This document shows positions 26,963-36,817 of a stretch of DNA of 38,175 nt, piece by piece. The first letter of the stretch is position 1. Each line of letters opens with the position of its first letter. The DNA lies in assembly GCA_026396705.1 (NCBI GenBank), contig JAPLWE010000036.1:1-38175 (forward strand), given 5' to 3'. The translations under genes were made by a program, and so were the position numbers. The notes beneath the pieces were generated by a model, which searched no databases, had not been told where the DNA came from, and worked only from the letters and a program-made list of their open reading frames with translations. This stretch comes from Candidatus Gribaldobacteria bacterium. Its GTDB lineage: Bacteria > Patescibacteriota > Minisyncoccia > Minisyncoccales > CG1-02-41-26.

Positions 26963-27018
26963 GAGCCGGCAATGGTAAGCCTCCAACCATGTCTAAGGTG
27001 AGGACACATCACCGGCTC
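26963..27018 (-). promoter_or_regulatory. Candidate structured 5' leader of murB
   Basis: GAGCCGG...CCGGCTC 7-bp perfect inverted repeat with an inner CCTC..GAGG pairing, between the promoter and murB start. Confidence 0.45.
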
Positions 27019-27024
27019 GCTGTA

Positions 27025-27053
27025 ATTATAGCCTTTTAACCAGTCCGTGTAAA
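27025..27053 (-). promoter_or_regulatory. Sigma70-type promoter of murB
   Basis: Minus strand TTTACA-17 bp-TATAAT. Confidence 0.7.
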
Positions 27054-27054
27054 G

Positions 27055-27092
27055 CAAAAGACCTCGAAGTTTTCACCAGAGGTCTTGTGCTG
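27055..27092 (-). terminator. Terminator downstream of the O-antigen ligase-like gene
   Basis: Minus strand AAGACCTC-tggtgaaaacttc-GAGGTCTTTTGCTTT. Confidence 0.6.
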
Positions 27093-27167
27093 ACACGATA
27101 GAGGAAACTTGAAATTTCTTCCAAATTTTTTTCCTCACCTTATTGATTACATATTAGCAAACAATTA

Positions 27168-29390
27168 CTACTTTGTCAAGGTGTTGATATCTGGACTGCT
27201 TGTCGTATCTAAAATATCTTTAAACTCCCCTGACCACTCGCTTGGATTGTGTTGCACCGCTCTTTGAGCTATCTCCTTAGCTTGTTTATTAAGGCCAAGT
27301 GTTTGCGAAAAACTCACGGCCGATTGATAATAATTAAGATAGTTTTGATTTCTATCAATAGCGCTCAAAGCCAAAGCCAAGCCGTCGCTAGCCAATTGCT
27401 TAGCTTCATCATTTTTACCGGCCCTTTGGGCTATTTGAATGGCTATTTCCCATGATTGAAACCATTGGGGCTCCAAGGTAATAGCTTTTTTAGCTAAAGC
27501 CAAGGCCTCATCTGTCTTGCCCTGATAAAGCTTGGCTTGACTTAATACCCAATAACTTTGCTGGTTATTGGGCGATAATTGTAAAAGCTTTTCACCATAT
27601 TGAACGGCCAAATCAAGCTTAGAATAATCAAACACCGTATACATATTATAGGCCTGCGCCAAACGCAAAGCCGCGCTGTAGTCTAAGGGCGATTCAGTCA
27701 CGGTTTTTTGCAATGTTTGAGTAATAAAATCCAAAAGGCGTTTAGTTGCTTGCTCGACCGAAGCCTGACCGCGAATTTTGTCATAATTATTCTGAATGTC
27801 TAGAAGAAACCGTTCGCCGAAAAAATCTCTAATTTGATACTTGCCAGCTGGGGAAGCGTCTAAAGTTTTTTGGGCCAAAGCTATACGACTATCTATATCC
27901 GAAGCCGAAATAGCTTTAAGAGTATAATAGTCAGCTTTGGCGGGCTGGACAACAAACCAAATGAAACAAACCAAAAAAGCGATAGCCATGATTAACAAAG
28001 GCCAACCCTTTTTATTATTTTCAGCCAAGGGGCCTACTATTGCCGTTTCTTTTCCCTTCAGATTGATAAAACCAGCAAACCCTAAAACGAAAACAAACAT
28101 TAACAAACTTACCGGCATATCAAAAACCGTCAAGTTTTGCATAAAATAAGCGACAATTAACGGAGTAAACACCGCAAAAATCCAAAAATCCTTTTTTCTA
28201 GCCCGAGCAAATAACCAAACAGCCATCATTAAAAGGCCAAGATAAGCCACTAAGCCCACAGCGCCATTAGCCACCAAAGTATCCAAAACAATATTATGGG
28301 TGCGGTCAAACCAAACTTCCGAGCCACATTCTGGCGTGTATAAGCAAGGGTTGAAATATTTAGGAAAAACCAAATAATAGTTTTCCCCGCCCCAACCAAA
28401 AATTGGCTTTTCTAAAAATCCTTGCCAAGCCATTTGCCAATTAACCTCTCGAGACTGGGTGGTTAGAGAAATAAACTTGTCGGAAACAGGATTATTAGGA
28501 ATGTGCAACAAAATAACAGAAGTTAAGACAGCTACTGATGAAATAATTAAAACAACCTTACCCAAAAGCCGCGCTTTTTTAGAAGAAACCTTAAAAGACA
28601 AATACAAAAGCCCAGTTAAAGCGAGGCCACCAACTGAACCTAAGGTGCCAGCCCGAGCGCCGCTTAAATAAATAGCCAATATAGCCAAAGCAATCGTTAA
28701 AATAAAAATAATTCTCTCTCGCCATTTAGTTGAAGTAAAAAATAAATAAGCCGCTAAAAAAACATTAAAAAGCAAATAGCTGCCTAAAAAAGAAGTATTG
28801 CCCAGAGTGCTACCTCCCCTCTGCGAAAAATCAAAAGCCTTTACCCCGGCTTGCTCTAAAAGCGCCATCAATGAAATAGCAACTCCAATAGCCACTGAAA
28901 AAATAAAAAATTTGCGCCAAACTTCTTTACTTTGCAAAGTAAAAATCAAAGCCCAAAAAAATCCAAAAAGATGCAGCCACATCACTAAACCAGTCATTCT
29001 TTCAAACTTTGACCAAAACGACCGCGAAGGATCCGCGCCAAAAATAGCGCTTAACGATAAAGTCAAAACAAAAAAGCCGAAAACCAATAACATTTTTTCC
29101 CAACGAGGCCGATACTTTTTATAAGAAATAGCCAAAACCAACCAAGCAAAAAAAGCTACTTGGCAACACCCCATCAAAAACAAGCCCTTGGGCCCGACAA
29201 AAGGAAAATAAAATTTGCCACTAATAATAAACGGCGTTAAAAAGGCTACCCCCACCGCCAAATAAACCAACCAAAGCCAAAGTCTTTCCCAATTGGTTTG
29301 CGATTGACCTTGTTTAATTCTTGTTTTCTGAACTGACAAAGGAACAATTCCCTCTTTAATTTGTTTTTTAACTCGCGATTTTTTTCCCAT
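27168..29390 (-). CDS. O-antigen ligase-like membrane protein with C-terminal TPR-like repeats
   Basis: Many TM helices; 'FGWGGENYYLVFPKYFNP...WFDRTHNIVLDTLVANGAVGLVAYLGLL' typical of the Wzy/WaaL family; TPR-like C-terminus. Confidence 0.82.
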   Translation of the reverse strand: MGKKSRVKKQIKEGIVPLSVQKTRIKQGQSQTNWERLWLWLVYLAVGVAFLTPFIISGKFYFPFVGPKGLFLMGCCQVAFFAWLVLAISYKKYRPRWEKMLLVFGFFVLTLSLSAIFGADPSRSFWSKFERMTGLVMWLHLFGFFWALIFTLQSKEVWRKFFIFSVAIGVAISLMALLEQAGVKAFDFSQRGGSTLGNTSFLGSYLLFNVFLAAYLFFTSTKWRERIIFILTIALAILAIYLSGARAGTLGSVGGLALTGLLYLSFKVSSKKARLLGKVVLIISSVAVLTSVILLHIPNNPVSDKFISLTTQSREVNWQMAWQGFLEKPIFGWGGENYYLVFPKYFNPCLYTPECGSEVWFDRTHNIVLDTLVANGAVGLVAYLGLLMMAVWLFARARKKDFWIFAVFTPLIVAYFMQNLTVFDMPVSLLMFVFVLGFAGFINLKGKETAIVGPLAENNKKGWPLLIMAIAFLVCFIWFVVQPAKADYYTLKAISASDIDSRIALAQKTLDASPAGKYQIRDFFGERFLLDIQNNYDKIRGQASVEQATKRLLDFITQTLQKTVTESPLDYSAALRLAQAYNMYTVFDYSKLDLAVQYGEKLLQLSPNNQQSYWVLSQAKLYQGKTDEALALAKKAITLEPQWFQSWEIAIQIAQRAGKNDEAKQLASDGLALALSAIDRNQNYLNYYQSAVSFSQTLGLNKQAKEIAQRAVQHNPSEWSGEFKDILDTTSSPDINTLTK

Positions 29391-29403
29391 AGTTTTTGCT
29401 TTT

Positions 29404-29576
29404 ATGACTTAAGGTATGTTAGTGGCTCGGAGAGTTAGTTTCAAGGAGACGCTCACTCGCTCCGGCGGCTCGTTCGCTTAGTTTTCGGCCTATTTTCCGC
29501 TAGTAAGCGGAACCAAGCAAATAGGCCTCAAAATACTCCTTGAAACTAACTTCCTCGCCTCTAACCCATAAGTCAT
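29404..29576 (+). repeat. Dispersed palindromic element, full copy B
   Basis: ATGACTTAAGGTATGTTAGTGGCTCGGAGAGTTAGTTTCAAGGAG...CTCCTTGAAACTAACTTCCTCGCCTCTAACCCATAAGTCAT. Confidence 0.95.
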
Positions 29577-29670
29577 TAATTTTATAAAAGAAATTATACA
29601 TTGATATCTTAATCTTTGGGCTAAAAAATTGCAAGATAGGGCGTTGAATGATAAAATATAAAATAAGGTT

Positions 29671-30981
29671 ATGAAGCAAAAAATACGCAAAGTTAGTTTG
29701 TTTTTGGGCGATGTTATTTTCGCTTATGTTAGCTTGCTGATTATGGTTTATTGGCGATTCTCGCCCAATTTTTCCTGGCCAATTTTTTTCCAGCATCTTT
29801 TACCATTTTCTATCTTATATTTTGTTTGGCTAACGCTTTTTTATATTTTTGGCCTCTATGATCTTGATTTAGCCAACCCCAAAAGCGCTTTTATAGCTCG
29901 ACTGGGCGCCTGCTTGGCAGTTTGCTTAGCAGTAGGGGTTTTTTTCTTTTACACTGTGCCACTTTTTGGCATCACTCCTAAAACAAATTTACTAGTTAAT
30001 ATTGTTTTGCTGGGTGTTTTAATTTTAATTTGGCGGCAAATTTTTTATTGGCTTTTTTCCGCGCTTTTTTTGAAACAAGTAGGCATCTTGGGTAAAAACC
30101 TTTGGACCGATAAATTAATTAATGAAATCAAAAACAACCCGCAATTGGGCTATCGCTTTGTTAAATTTATCAATGTATCGCAATCACTTAGCCAGCAAAT
30201 TAAAAAAGATAAAATCAACACCCTCATTATCGCCCAAAATATCAACCAGCAAAAAATTTTAGTCAAAGAGCTTTATGGCTGTTTGGACTTAAAAATAAAT
30301 TTTCTTAATTTAGCAACCGCCTACGAAATAATTTTTAATAAGATACCAGTTGATTTTATTGACCAAGAATGGTTTTTAAGTAACTTAGCTGAAGGCGAAA
30401 AAAACGCTTATGATAAAATAAAAAGATTAACCGAGCTTGTTTTGGCTATATTAATTATTTTGATCAGCTCGCCATTCTGGCTAGCAATTGCTTTATTAAT
30501 AAAAAAAGAAGATAAAGGCAAGATCTTTTACAAACAACAAAGATATGGCAAAGAAGGCAAGGTTTTTTGGCTTTACAAGTTTCGCACCATGAAACAAGAC
30601 GCTGAAAAAGATGGCCCAGCTTGGGCCGTTAAAAACGATACTCGAGCTACCAAGGTTGGCCAAATTTTACGAAAAATCCATCTAGACGAACTACCCCAAA
30701 TGCTCAATGTTTTACGAGGCGATATTTCATTGATTGGCCCCCGACCCGAGCGCCCCGAGTTTGTTAAAAAATTAGAAAAAGAAATTCCCCATTATCAATT
30801 ACGCCACATCATCAAACCGGGTTTCACGGGCTGGGCGCAAATAAAATTCAGATATGCTCGAACAACTATGGACAGCCAAGAAAAATTTCAGTATGACCTC
30901 TATTACCTAAAAAATCGCTCCTTATTATTGGACTTAGGCATATTACTTAAAACCTTACAAATTTTATTCCGTGGCGAATAG
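29671..30981 (+). CDS. Polyprenyl glycosylphosphotransferase (sugar transferase)
   Basis: C-terminal GKIFYKQQRYGKEGKVFWLYKFRTMKQDAE...RKIHLDELPQMLNVLRGDISLIGPRPERPEFV...PGFTGWAQI. Confidence 0.92.
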   Translation: MKQKIRKVSLFLGDVIFAYVSLLIMVYWRFSPNFSWPIFFQHLLPFSILYFVWLTLFYIFGLYDLDLANPKSAFIARLGACLAVCLAVGVFFFYTVPLFGITPKTNLLVNIVLLGVLILIWRQIFYWLFSALFLKQVGILGKNLWTDKLINEIKNNPQLGYRFVKFINVSQSLSQQIKKDKINTLIIAQNINQQKILVKELYGCLDLKINFLNLATAYEIIFNKIPVDFIDQEWFLSNLAEGEKNAYDKIKRLTELVLAILIILISSPFWLAIALLIKKEDKGKIFYKQQRYGKEGKVFWLYKFRTMKQDAEKDGPAWAVKNDTRATKVGQILRKIHLDELPQMLNVLRGDISLIGPRPERPEFVKKLEKEIPHYQLRHIIKPGFTGWAQIKFRYARTTMDSQEKFQYDLYYLKNRSLLLDLGILLKTLQILFRGE

Positions 30982-31004
30982 CGAGATGGTTGTAAAATAA
31001 AATT

Positions 31005-32276
31005 ATGATACAAACATTCAAACAAAAAATTTACGGTTTGCTTAAAAAAACTGAAAAATATACCCAGACCGACAATATCTATTTAGCAAAAAACGGATTC
31101 TGGCTTACTTCAGCAAAACTAATTGTCGCCCTAAGCTCTTTTCTGACTGCAGTAGCTTTTGCCAACTTACTAGCCCCCGAGCTCTACGGCAATTACAAAT
31201 ATATAGTTACTTTAGTAGGTTTTTTAAGCATATTCACTCTTAAGGGTTTATGCACCGCCTTAAGCCAAGCAGTTACTAGAGGATTAGAAGGTGGCCTGCA
31301 TTCTCTTTTCAAAACTAAAATCAAATTTGCCTGCTTGCAATCGTTGGGAGTAATAATCTTAGGCATTTACTATTTCCATCAAAGCAATTATCTATTAGCT
31401 CTGCCGTTATTTTTTATTGCTTTTTTACTACCATTGCTCTCGGGGTTTGGTTTGTTCTCATTTTTTTTGTTAGGCCAAAAAAATTTTCGCTTAAACGCAA
31501 AATATCAAATTATTCAAAGTTTGGTTACGGCTGGCTCTTTAATTGCTTTTCTGCTGTTGGTCGCGCGCTTTCCACAGCGCGCTTTATTAATTATTTTTAC
31601 ATTAACAGCGCTTTACTTTTCCACCCAAACAATTTGCAATGGTATTTTTTATTATTTAACCAAAAAAAAATTAACTAACAACACGCAAGACCCCAAAACC
31701 AAAAAATACGGCTTTCACTTAACTATAGTTAATTTTTTGGAAGAAATTATTGGGTATTTGGACCAAATTCTAGTTTTTCACAGTTTGGGCGCCATTCAAT
31801 TGGCTATGTATTCGTTTGCCTTATTGCCCGTAAATAAACTAAAAGAACCTGTTCAAATGATCTCTGATTTGGCCTTACCCAAATTTAGCGTTAAGAACCC
31901 CGCAGAATTAAAAAAAGATCTTCCGCTGAAGATATCAAAACTGCTTCTTTTAATGTTGCCAATTATGGCTTTCTATTGGCTGATTGCTCCATTTGTTTTC
32001 AAGTTTTTCTTTCCTCTTTACACTGGAGCGATTTTTTATTCCCAAATTTATGTCTTTTCGCTTTTAGGGGTAGGTTATTTAATTTCTAACACTGCCCTAA
32101 CCAGCCAGATGGCCATCAAAAAAATTTACGCCGTAAAAATTTCTACCGCTGTTTTAGATATTCTTTTATTGGTAGGAGGCTTCTGGTGGTTAGGCATTTT
32201 AGGTATTATTATTGCCCGAGTAGCCTCGGAAATCATTCGCACTATTATTGGCTTGATAATAATAAAAAAGCTTTAA
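31005..32276 (+). CDS. Polysaccharide flippase-like (Wzx/MOP-type) membrane protein
   Basis: Multi-TM; 'FWLTSAKLIVALSSFLTAVAFANLLAPELYGNYKYIVTLVGFLSIFTLKGL'. Confidence 0.83.
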   Translation: MIQTFKQKIYGLLKKTEKYTQTDNIYLAKNGFWLTSAKLIVALSSFLTAVAFANLLAPELYGNYKYIVTLVGFLSIFTLKGLCTALSQAVTRGLEGGLHSLFKTKIKFACLQSLGVIILGIYYFHQSNYLLALPLFFIAFLLPLLSGFGLFSFFLLGQKNFRLNAKYQIIQSLVTAGSLIAFLLLVARFPQRALLIIFTLTALYFSTQTICNGIFYYLTKKKLTNNTQDPKTKKYGFHLTIVNFLEEIIGYLDQILVFHSLGAIQLAMYSFALLPVNKLKEPVQMISDLALPKFSVKNPAELKKDLPLKISKLLLLMLPIMAFYWLIAPFVFKFFFPLYTGAIFYSQIYVFSLLGVGYLISNTALTSQMAIKKIYAVKISTAVLDILLLVGGFWWLGILGIIIARVASEIIRTIIGLIIIKKL

Positions 32277-32285
32277 CAAGCTTAG

Positions 32286-32457
32286 GCCTTGCGCTGATGT
32301 TAGGGGCTCGGATAACTAATTTCAAAGAGACGTTCACCCGCTCCAGCGGCGGGCTCACTTAGTTTTCGGCCTATTTTCCGCCAGTAAGCGGAACCAAGCA
32401 AATAGGCCTCAAAATACTCTTTGAAATTAGTTTCCTCGCCCCTAATTACGCAAGTCA
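32286..32457 (+). repeat. Dispersed palindromic element, full copy C (variant arms)
   Basis: CTTGCGCTGATGTTAGGGGCTCGGATAACTAATTTCAAAGAG...CTCTTTGAAATTAGTTTCCTCGCCCCTAATTACGCAAGTC. Confidence 0.95.
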
Positions 32458-32462
32458 TAAAA

Positions 32463-32921
32463 TTATTGAGGCGTAACAGCTGGGGTGGCTGGTTTTGGTC
32501 TTAACTGGATCGATTGGGCCGTGAGGCTGCCGTCTTGATTGGTGGCGCCGCTTATGCTGACATTTTGGCCAATTATTAGATCGTCAAGCGAACCAGCGGC
32601 AAATTTCATTACCTGGGTGGAAGTGGCGATAAAGGCTATTTTAGAGCCGCCGTCGCTCAACTTCACAGTAACACTATTGGCGTCTTTGGAAATAATCTCA
32701 CCCATTGCAAGACCACCGCCATTGCGAGTTGCTCGCTGAACCCCAGTATTAGCGCCACCAGCCATCTGCTGGAAACGAGCTTGCCTTTGCTCTGGTGTAA
32801 GATTAGCCAATCCCCCGCCAGCTGACTTGCTTTTGCCATATTGCATACCACCATAAAAAGAACCGACCCCGACCACGATAGCGACAATAATAGCTATAGC
32901 TATAATTATATTTTTTTTCAT
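32463..32921 (-). CDS. Membrane-anchored DUF5666-like protein
   Basis: N-terminal TM plus [68 protein letters not shown]. Confidence 0.7.
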   Translation of the reverse strand: MKKNIIIAIAIIVAIVVGVGSFYGGMQYGKSKSAGGGLANLTPEQRQARFQQMAGGANTGVQRATRNGGGLAMGEIISKDANSVTVKLSDGGSKIAFIATSTQVMKFAAGSLDDLIIGQNVSISGATNQDGSLTAQSIQLRPKPATPAVTPQ

Positions 32922-32971
32922 ACTATAATTTGTTTATTATCTTTACATTTAAGCAAGCCAAGGTCAGACCT

Positions 32972-34195
32972 CTACTCATATCTTAACGCTTCTATGGGGT
33001 TTAACCCAGCGGCTCGACGGGCCGGATAAAAGCCGAAAATAATGCCAATGGTGGCTGATACGCCAACTGCCAAAAAAATGGACCATGACGTAACTTCAGT
33101 CGTCATATTGCCAAAATAAGCCACGGCATAAGAAATAATCCATCCTAAAATAATTCCCACGATTCCTCCAATAAAAGTAAGCATTATTGATTCAATTAAA
33201 AATTGAATGCTAATATCTTTTTTCTTTGCGCCAATTGCTTTACGAAGACCAATTTCCCGTGTCCTTTCAGTAACAGTTGTCAGCATCATATTCATTATTC
33301 CGATGCCGCCCACAATCAATGATATGCCAGCGATGGCGGCAAGTAATATCGTAAGGGTGCTGCTTATTGAAGAAACGCTTGCCACAATGTCGGCCTGATT
33401 TATAACGCTGAAATCGGCAAGTTCGGGATTTGAAATATTGTGACGGCTTAATAACAAAGAAGTAATTTGTTCCTGTACTGTTGCCATTGATTTTTGATCA
33501 ACTACTTCCACATATATAGTAGATAGATAATCGCTGCCAGCCAAAAAGCGCTGAGCGGTAGATAATGGAATAAAAATCATATCGTCCTGATTACTCATAC
33601 CGCTTCCTCCTTTTTCTTTTGTAACGCCAATTACCTTGAAATCTACTTTATTAATCCGTATCGTTTGCCCGATAGGGTTTGAGCTTGTCCCAAATAGGTC
33701 ATCTCTAGTGGTCGGACCAAGCACCGCCACCTTGGACAAGCTTCGCACATTTTGTTCGGAAACAAACCCACCTGTTTCAATCTGGATATTCCGCACTTCT
33801 GGATAATCAGGGGTTGTTCCGAGAACAGATGTGTTAGTATTCGTTCCTTTCGCGGTAATTTGATAGCGGCCGGAAAGTTCGGGGGCAAGGGCTTTAATAA
33901 GCGTAATTTCTTTCTGAATTGCGTCAGCGTCTTCTTGCTTGAGCGTTTTAGCCGAACCCCTGCCGGCGCTTACTTGCGTTCCGACGCCACGCTGGAAACT
34001 AGGCGATATCATAAGCAAATTTGAACCGAGGGACTGGATGCTTGATTGTATAGAAGCTGTTGACCCTTGTCCGACGGAAATCATGGCGATAACTGAACCA
34101 ATACCAATCACAATACCCAAAATTGTAAGGCCGGACCGCGCTTTATTTGAAAGCAAGGCTGAAAATGTTTCTCTAAATATATCCGCTATATTCAT
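32972..34195 (-). CDS. MacB-like ABC transporter permease
   Basis: ARSGLTILGIVIGIGSVIAMISVGQG...IGIMNMMLTTVTERTREIGLRKAIGAKKKDI...GFYPARRAAGLNPIEALRYE. Confidence 0.92.
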   Translation of the reverse strand: MNIADIFRETFSALLSNKARSGLTILGIVIGIGSVIAMISVGQGSTASIQSSIQSLGSNLLMISPSFQRGVGTQVSAGRGSAKTLKQEDADAIQKEITLIKALAPELSGRYQITAKGTNTNTSVLGTTPDYPEVRNIQIETGGFVSEQNVRSLSKVAVLGPTTRDDLFGTSSNPIGQTIRINKVDFKVIGVTKEKGGSGMSNQDDMIFIPLSTAQRFLAGSDYLSTIYVEVVDQKSMATVQEQITSLLLSRHNISNPELADFSVINQADIVASVSSISSTLTILLAAIAGISLIVGGIGIMNMMLTTVTERTREIGLRKAIGAKKKDISIQFLIESIMLTFIGGIVGIILGWIISYAVAYFGNMTTEVTSWSIFLAVGVSATIGIIFGFYPARRAAGLNPIEALRYE

Positions 34196-34905
34196 AATTG
34201 ATGATGATTAGCAATGCGAGGTTTGATGTTTTTTTCATCCTCTATAATTTCTCCATCCCGAATGTGGATAATACGATTGGCGTGCTCGGCTACATATCGT
34301 TCGTGAGTAATCAAAATAATCATTCGACCATGCTCACTGTTTAATTTTTGAAAAGTGTCCAAAACAATCTCACCGGTTTTAGTATCTAGATTGCCGGTAG
34401 GCTCGTCGGCTAAAATAATTGACGGGTCATTAACTAATGCCCGAGCAATGGCCACTCGTTGCATCTGCCCGCCCGAAAGCTGATTAGAGAGATGGTCCCA
34501 ACGATCTTCAGGAAGACCTGCGGACAATAAGGCCTCTTTGGCTTTTTCTTCCCGTTGCTCTTTTTTCATACCAGCATACATCAAAGGTAAAGCCACATTG
34601 CGCAAAACAGTCGCTCGAGGCAAAAGGTTAAACGACTGAAAAACAAAACCAATTTTATTTCTTCTAATATCCGCCAATTGATCATCCGACAATTTGGAAA
34701 TATCCTGGCCATCTAAAAGATATGTGCCGCTGGTTGGCTTGTCTAAGGCGCCCAAAATATGCATCAAAGTTGATTTGCCCGAACCCGACGGCCCCATTAT
34801 GGCCACAAATTCGCCATCATTAATAGTAAAAGTAGCCCCCTTAAGCACTGTTGTTTCGCCAGCTCCGGTTTTATAGACCTTTGTGATATTTTTACATTCA
34901 ATCAT
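34192..34905 (-). CDS. MacB-like ABC transporter ATP-binding protein
   Basis: [50 protein letters not shown]. Confidence 0.94.
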   Translation of the reverse strand: MIECKNITKVYKTGAGETTVLKGATFTINDGEFVAIMGPSGSGKSTLMHILGALDKPTSGTYLLDGQDISKLSDDQLADIRRNKIGFVFQSFNLLPRATVLRNVALPLMYAGMKKEQREEKAKEALLSAGLPEDRWDHLSNQLSGGQMQRVAIARALVNDPSIILADEPTGNLDTKTGEIVLDTFQKLNSEHGRMIILITHERYVAEHANRIIHIRDGEIIEDEKNIKPRIANHHQL

Positions 34906-34911
34906 ATGATT

Positions 34912-36630
34912 TTAACGAGGACCGCCTCCTCCAAGACCGGGAATTCCAATCCCTCCGGTAGAACTTCTTGTTGCAGTAGTTTTAGTCTTAGCAGTCGCGG
35001 TAATTGTTTGAGTAATAACTTTATCATTCTCATTAAGTCCACTGATAATTTCCGTCATCGTGTCATTTGATAACCCCACCGTAACTGTCTGATTACGAGA
35101 AACATTATTTTCTAACACCATCACATATTGTTCGCTATTGGACTTTACGGCCGCATTAGGAGCCAATAAAACATCCGTTTTCATTTCAGTAATAATAGCC
35201 GCTGAAACGCTCATGCCTGGCTTAACCCGATCATCTTGCGTGTCAAAAACAATCTTGACGCTATAATTAACCACTCCTTGGCTAACTGTGCCCAAAGCAT
35301 CAACTTCAGCCACCTCGCCACTAATAGTTAAGCCATCTACCGCGTCAAAAGTTAAAGTAACTTTTTGCCCTGCTTTAACTTTAGCTACATCTACTTCATT
35401 AAGAGAAATTTCCGCCACTTTTTGTTTGGTAACCAAAGTAGCTAAAACCGTGCCAGACGAAACCGTATCGCCTTTTTCAATATTTACTTTAACAATAACT
35501 CCGCTGAATGGCGCCTTCACCGAACAATCCGCTAAATTTTGCTGAGCCGTAGTTAAAGCATCTTGCTTTTGTTGAATGGTTATTTCTTTCGAGCGCACTT
35601 CAAGGCTGTCTGGCCCATCTTCTATCTTAGCCAACGATAAAGTTTTTTCCTTGATGGATCGTTCATCTGAAGCAATAGCGTCAATAGAATCGTCAATAGC
35701 GCGCTGAGCTGCTAATAAAGATGAAAGATAGCCATTGACAGTGCCGGTATACGAATTTAGGGTTGTGACATGAGTAGTGGAAAGAGAGTTTGCTTTTAGA
35801 TTTCGTTCAGTGAGTTTGTCTTGATAAAACTGAATTAAATCATTGGCGCTTTTAATCATTTCAGCCATAGCTTTACTTGTTTCGTATGTTTCGTTAATTA
35901 AAACAACAATCGTGCTGGTGCTTGAAAAGCGACTAGTTGATTTGTAATCCTGAAAATTTTTATCATATTTCGCTCGAGCTGATTGATAAGCCATGTTAGC
36001 TACTTCTTTATACTGCACAATATTGCTATCATAATTGCTCGCCGAGTCGGTATAATAGGCTAAATTTGATTGGTTATCATTAAAGCTATTGCCAAAAAGA
36101 ATAGCGTTCATACCACTCATAATATTAGGCAAACTTAAAAATGCATTAGCTACAGTAGTAAACCCATCATCATAAGTCTCAATAAGGTCATTTTGAGCGG
36201 TTTTTTTGGCATCCTGCACTTGAGTCAAAGCGCTCTCGGCTTGAAGCAAGGTGAGCTCGTCAGGTGGCTCAAGCAGTTTGTCTAATTCCAGCTTAGCTGT
36301 ATCTAAGCTTGTTTGAGCGTCTCTTAGGGCTCGGCGCGCTTCTGTGGTGTCTATTTGCGCCAGCGTCGCTCCTGATCCCACTTCTTGACCAACCACAGCA
36401 TACACACCAATAATATCTCCGCTTGTTTTTGCTTTGATATCTACTTGATTAGATGAAGCAACTTGGCCAGTGCCCGAAACCGAAACAATCAAAGCACCTC
36501 TGGTAATAGGCGAAGTAATATAGCTTACGCCTGCTGAACCAGTCTTGGTAAAACGATACACAATATATCCTCCGCTTGCTAAAATAACAACCGCTATCAT
36601 CAATAAAATGATTTTTCTTTTTTTAAGCAT
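34912..36630 (-). CDS. MacA/HlyD-like efflux adaptor protein
   Basis: ITRGALIVSVSGTGQVASSNQVDIKAKTSGDIIGVYAVVGQEVGSGATLAQID...FSGVIVKVNIEKGDTVSSGTVLATLV. Confidence 0.9.
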   Translation of the reverse strand: MLKKRKIILLMIAVVILASGGYIVYRFTKTGSAGVSYITSPITRGALIVSVSGTGQVASSNQVDIKAKTSGDIIGVYAVVGQEVGSGATLAQIDTTEARRALRDAQTSLDTAKLELDKLLEPPDELTLLQAESALTQVQDAKKTAQNDLIETYDDGFTTVANAFLSLPNIMSGMNAILFGNSFNDNQSNLAYYTDSASNYDSNIVQYKEVANMAYQSARAKYDKNFQDYKSTSRFSSTSTIVVLINETYETSKAMAEMIKSANDLIQFYQDKLTERNLKANSLSTTHVTTLNSYTGTVNGYLSSLLAAQRAIDDSIDAIASDERSIKEKTLSLAKIEDGPDSLEVRSKEITIQQKQDALTTAQQNLADCSVKAPFSGVIVKVNIEKGDTVSSGTVLATLVTKQKVAEISLNEVDVAKVKAGQKVTLTFDAVDGLTISGEVAEVDALGTVSQGVVNYSVKIVFDTQDDRVKPGMSVSAAIITEMKTDVLLAPNAAVKSNSEQYVMVLENNVSRNQTVTVGLSNDTMTEIISGLNENDKVITQTITATAKTKTTATRSSTGGIGIPGLGGGGPR

Positions 36631-36644
36631 ATATATATTGAGAT

Positions 36645-36809
36645 GGTTGCAAAACTATTCCTACTGCAATTTTAGCTTTTTGGCTACGACTTCGTCGGGC
36701 TGGCGTAAAAAGATTTTCACCATAGCTGGGCTATGGCTCAAATCTTTTTTCTTGCCCTCCTTGTCTCGCTCAAAAATCTAAACTTTCGCTACGGAATAGT
36801 TTTGCAACC
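36645..36809. repeat. Second, unrelated nested palindromic element
   Basis: Perfect 17-bp terminal inverted repeats GGTTGCAAAACTATTCC / GGAATAGTTTTGCAACC; inner AAAAAGATTT..AAATCTTTTT and CCATAGC..GCTATGG. Confidence 0.93.
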
Positions 36810-36817
36810 CTCTCTTT

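Noticed and set aside
29490-29796. ORFs 29490..29690 (-) and 29500..29796 (-)
   Set aside because: They read through palindromic element B and the start of the sugar transferase gene on the wrong strand.
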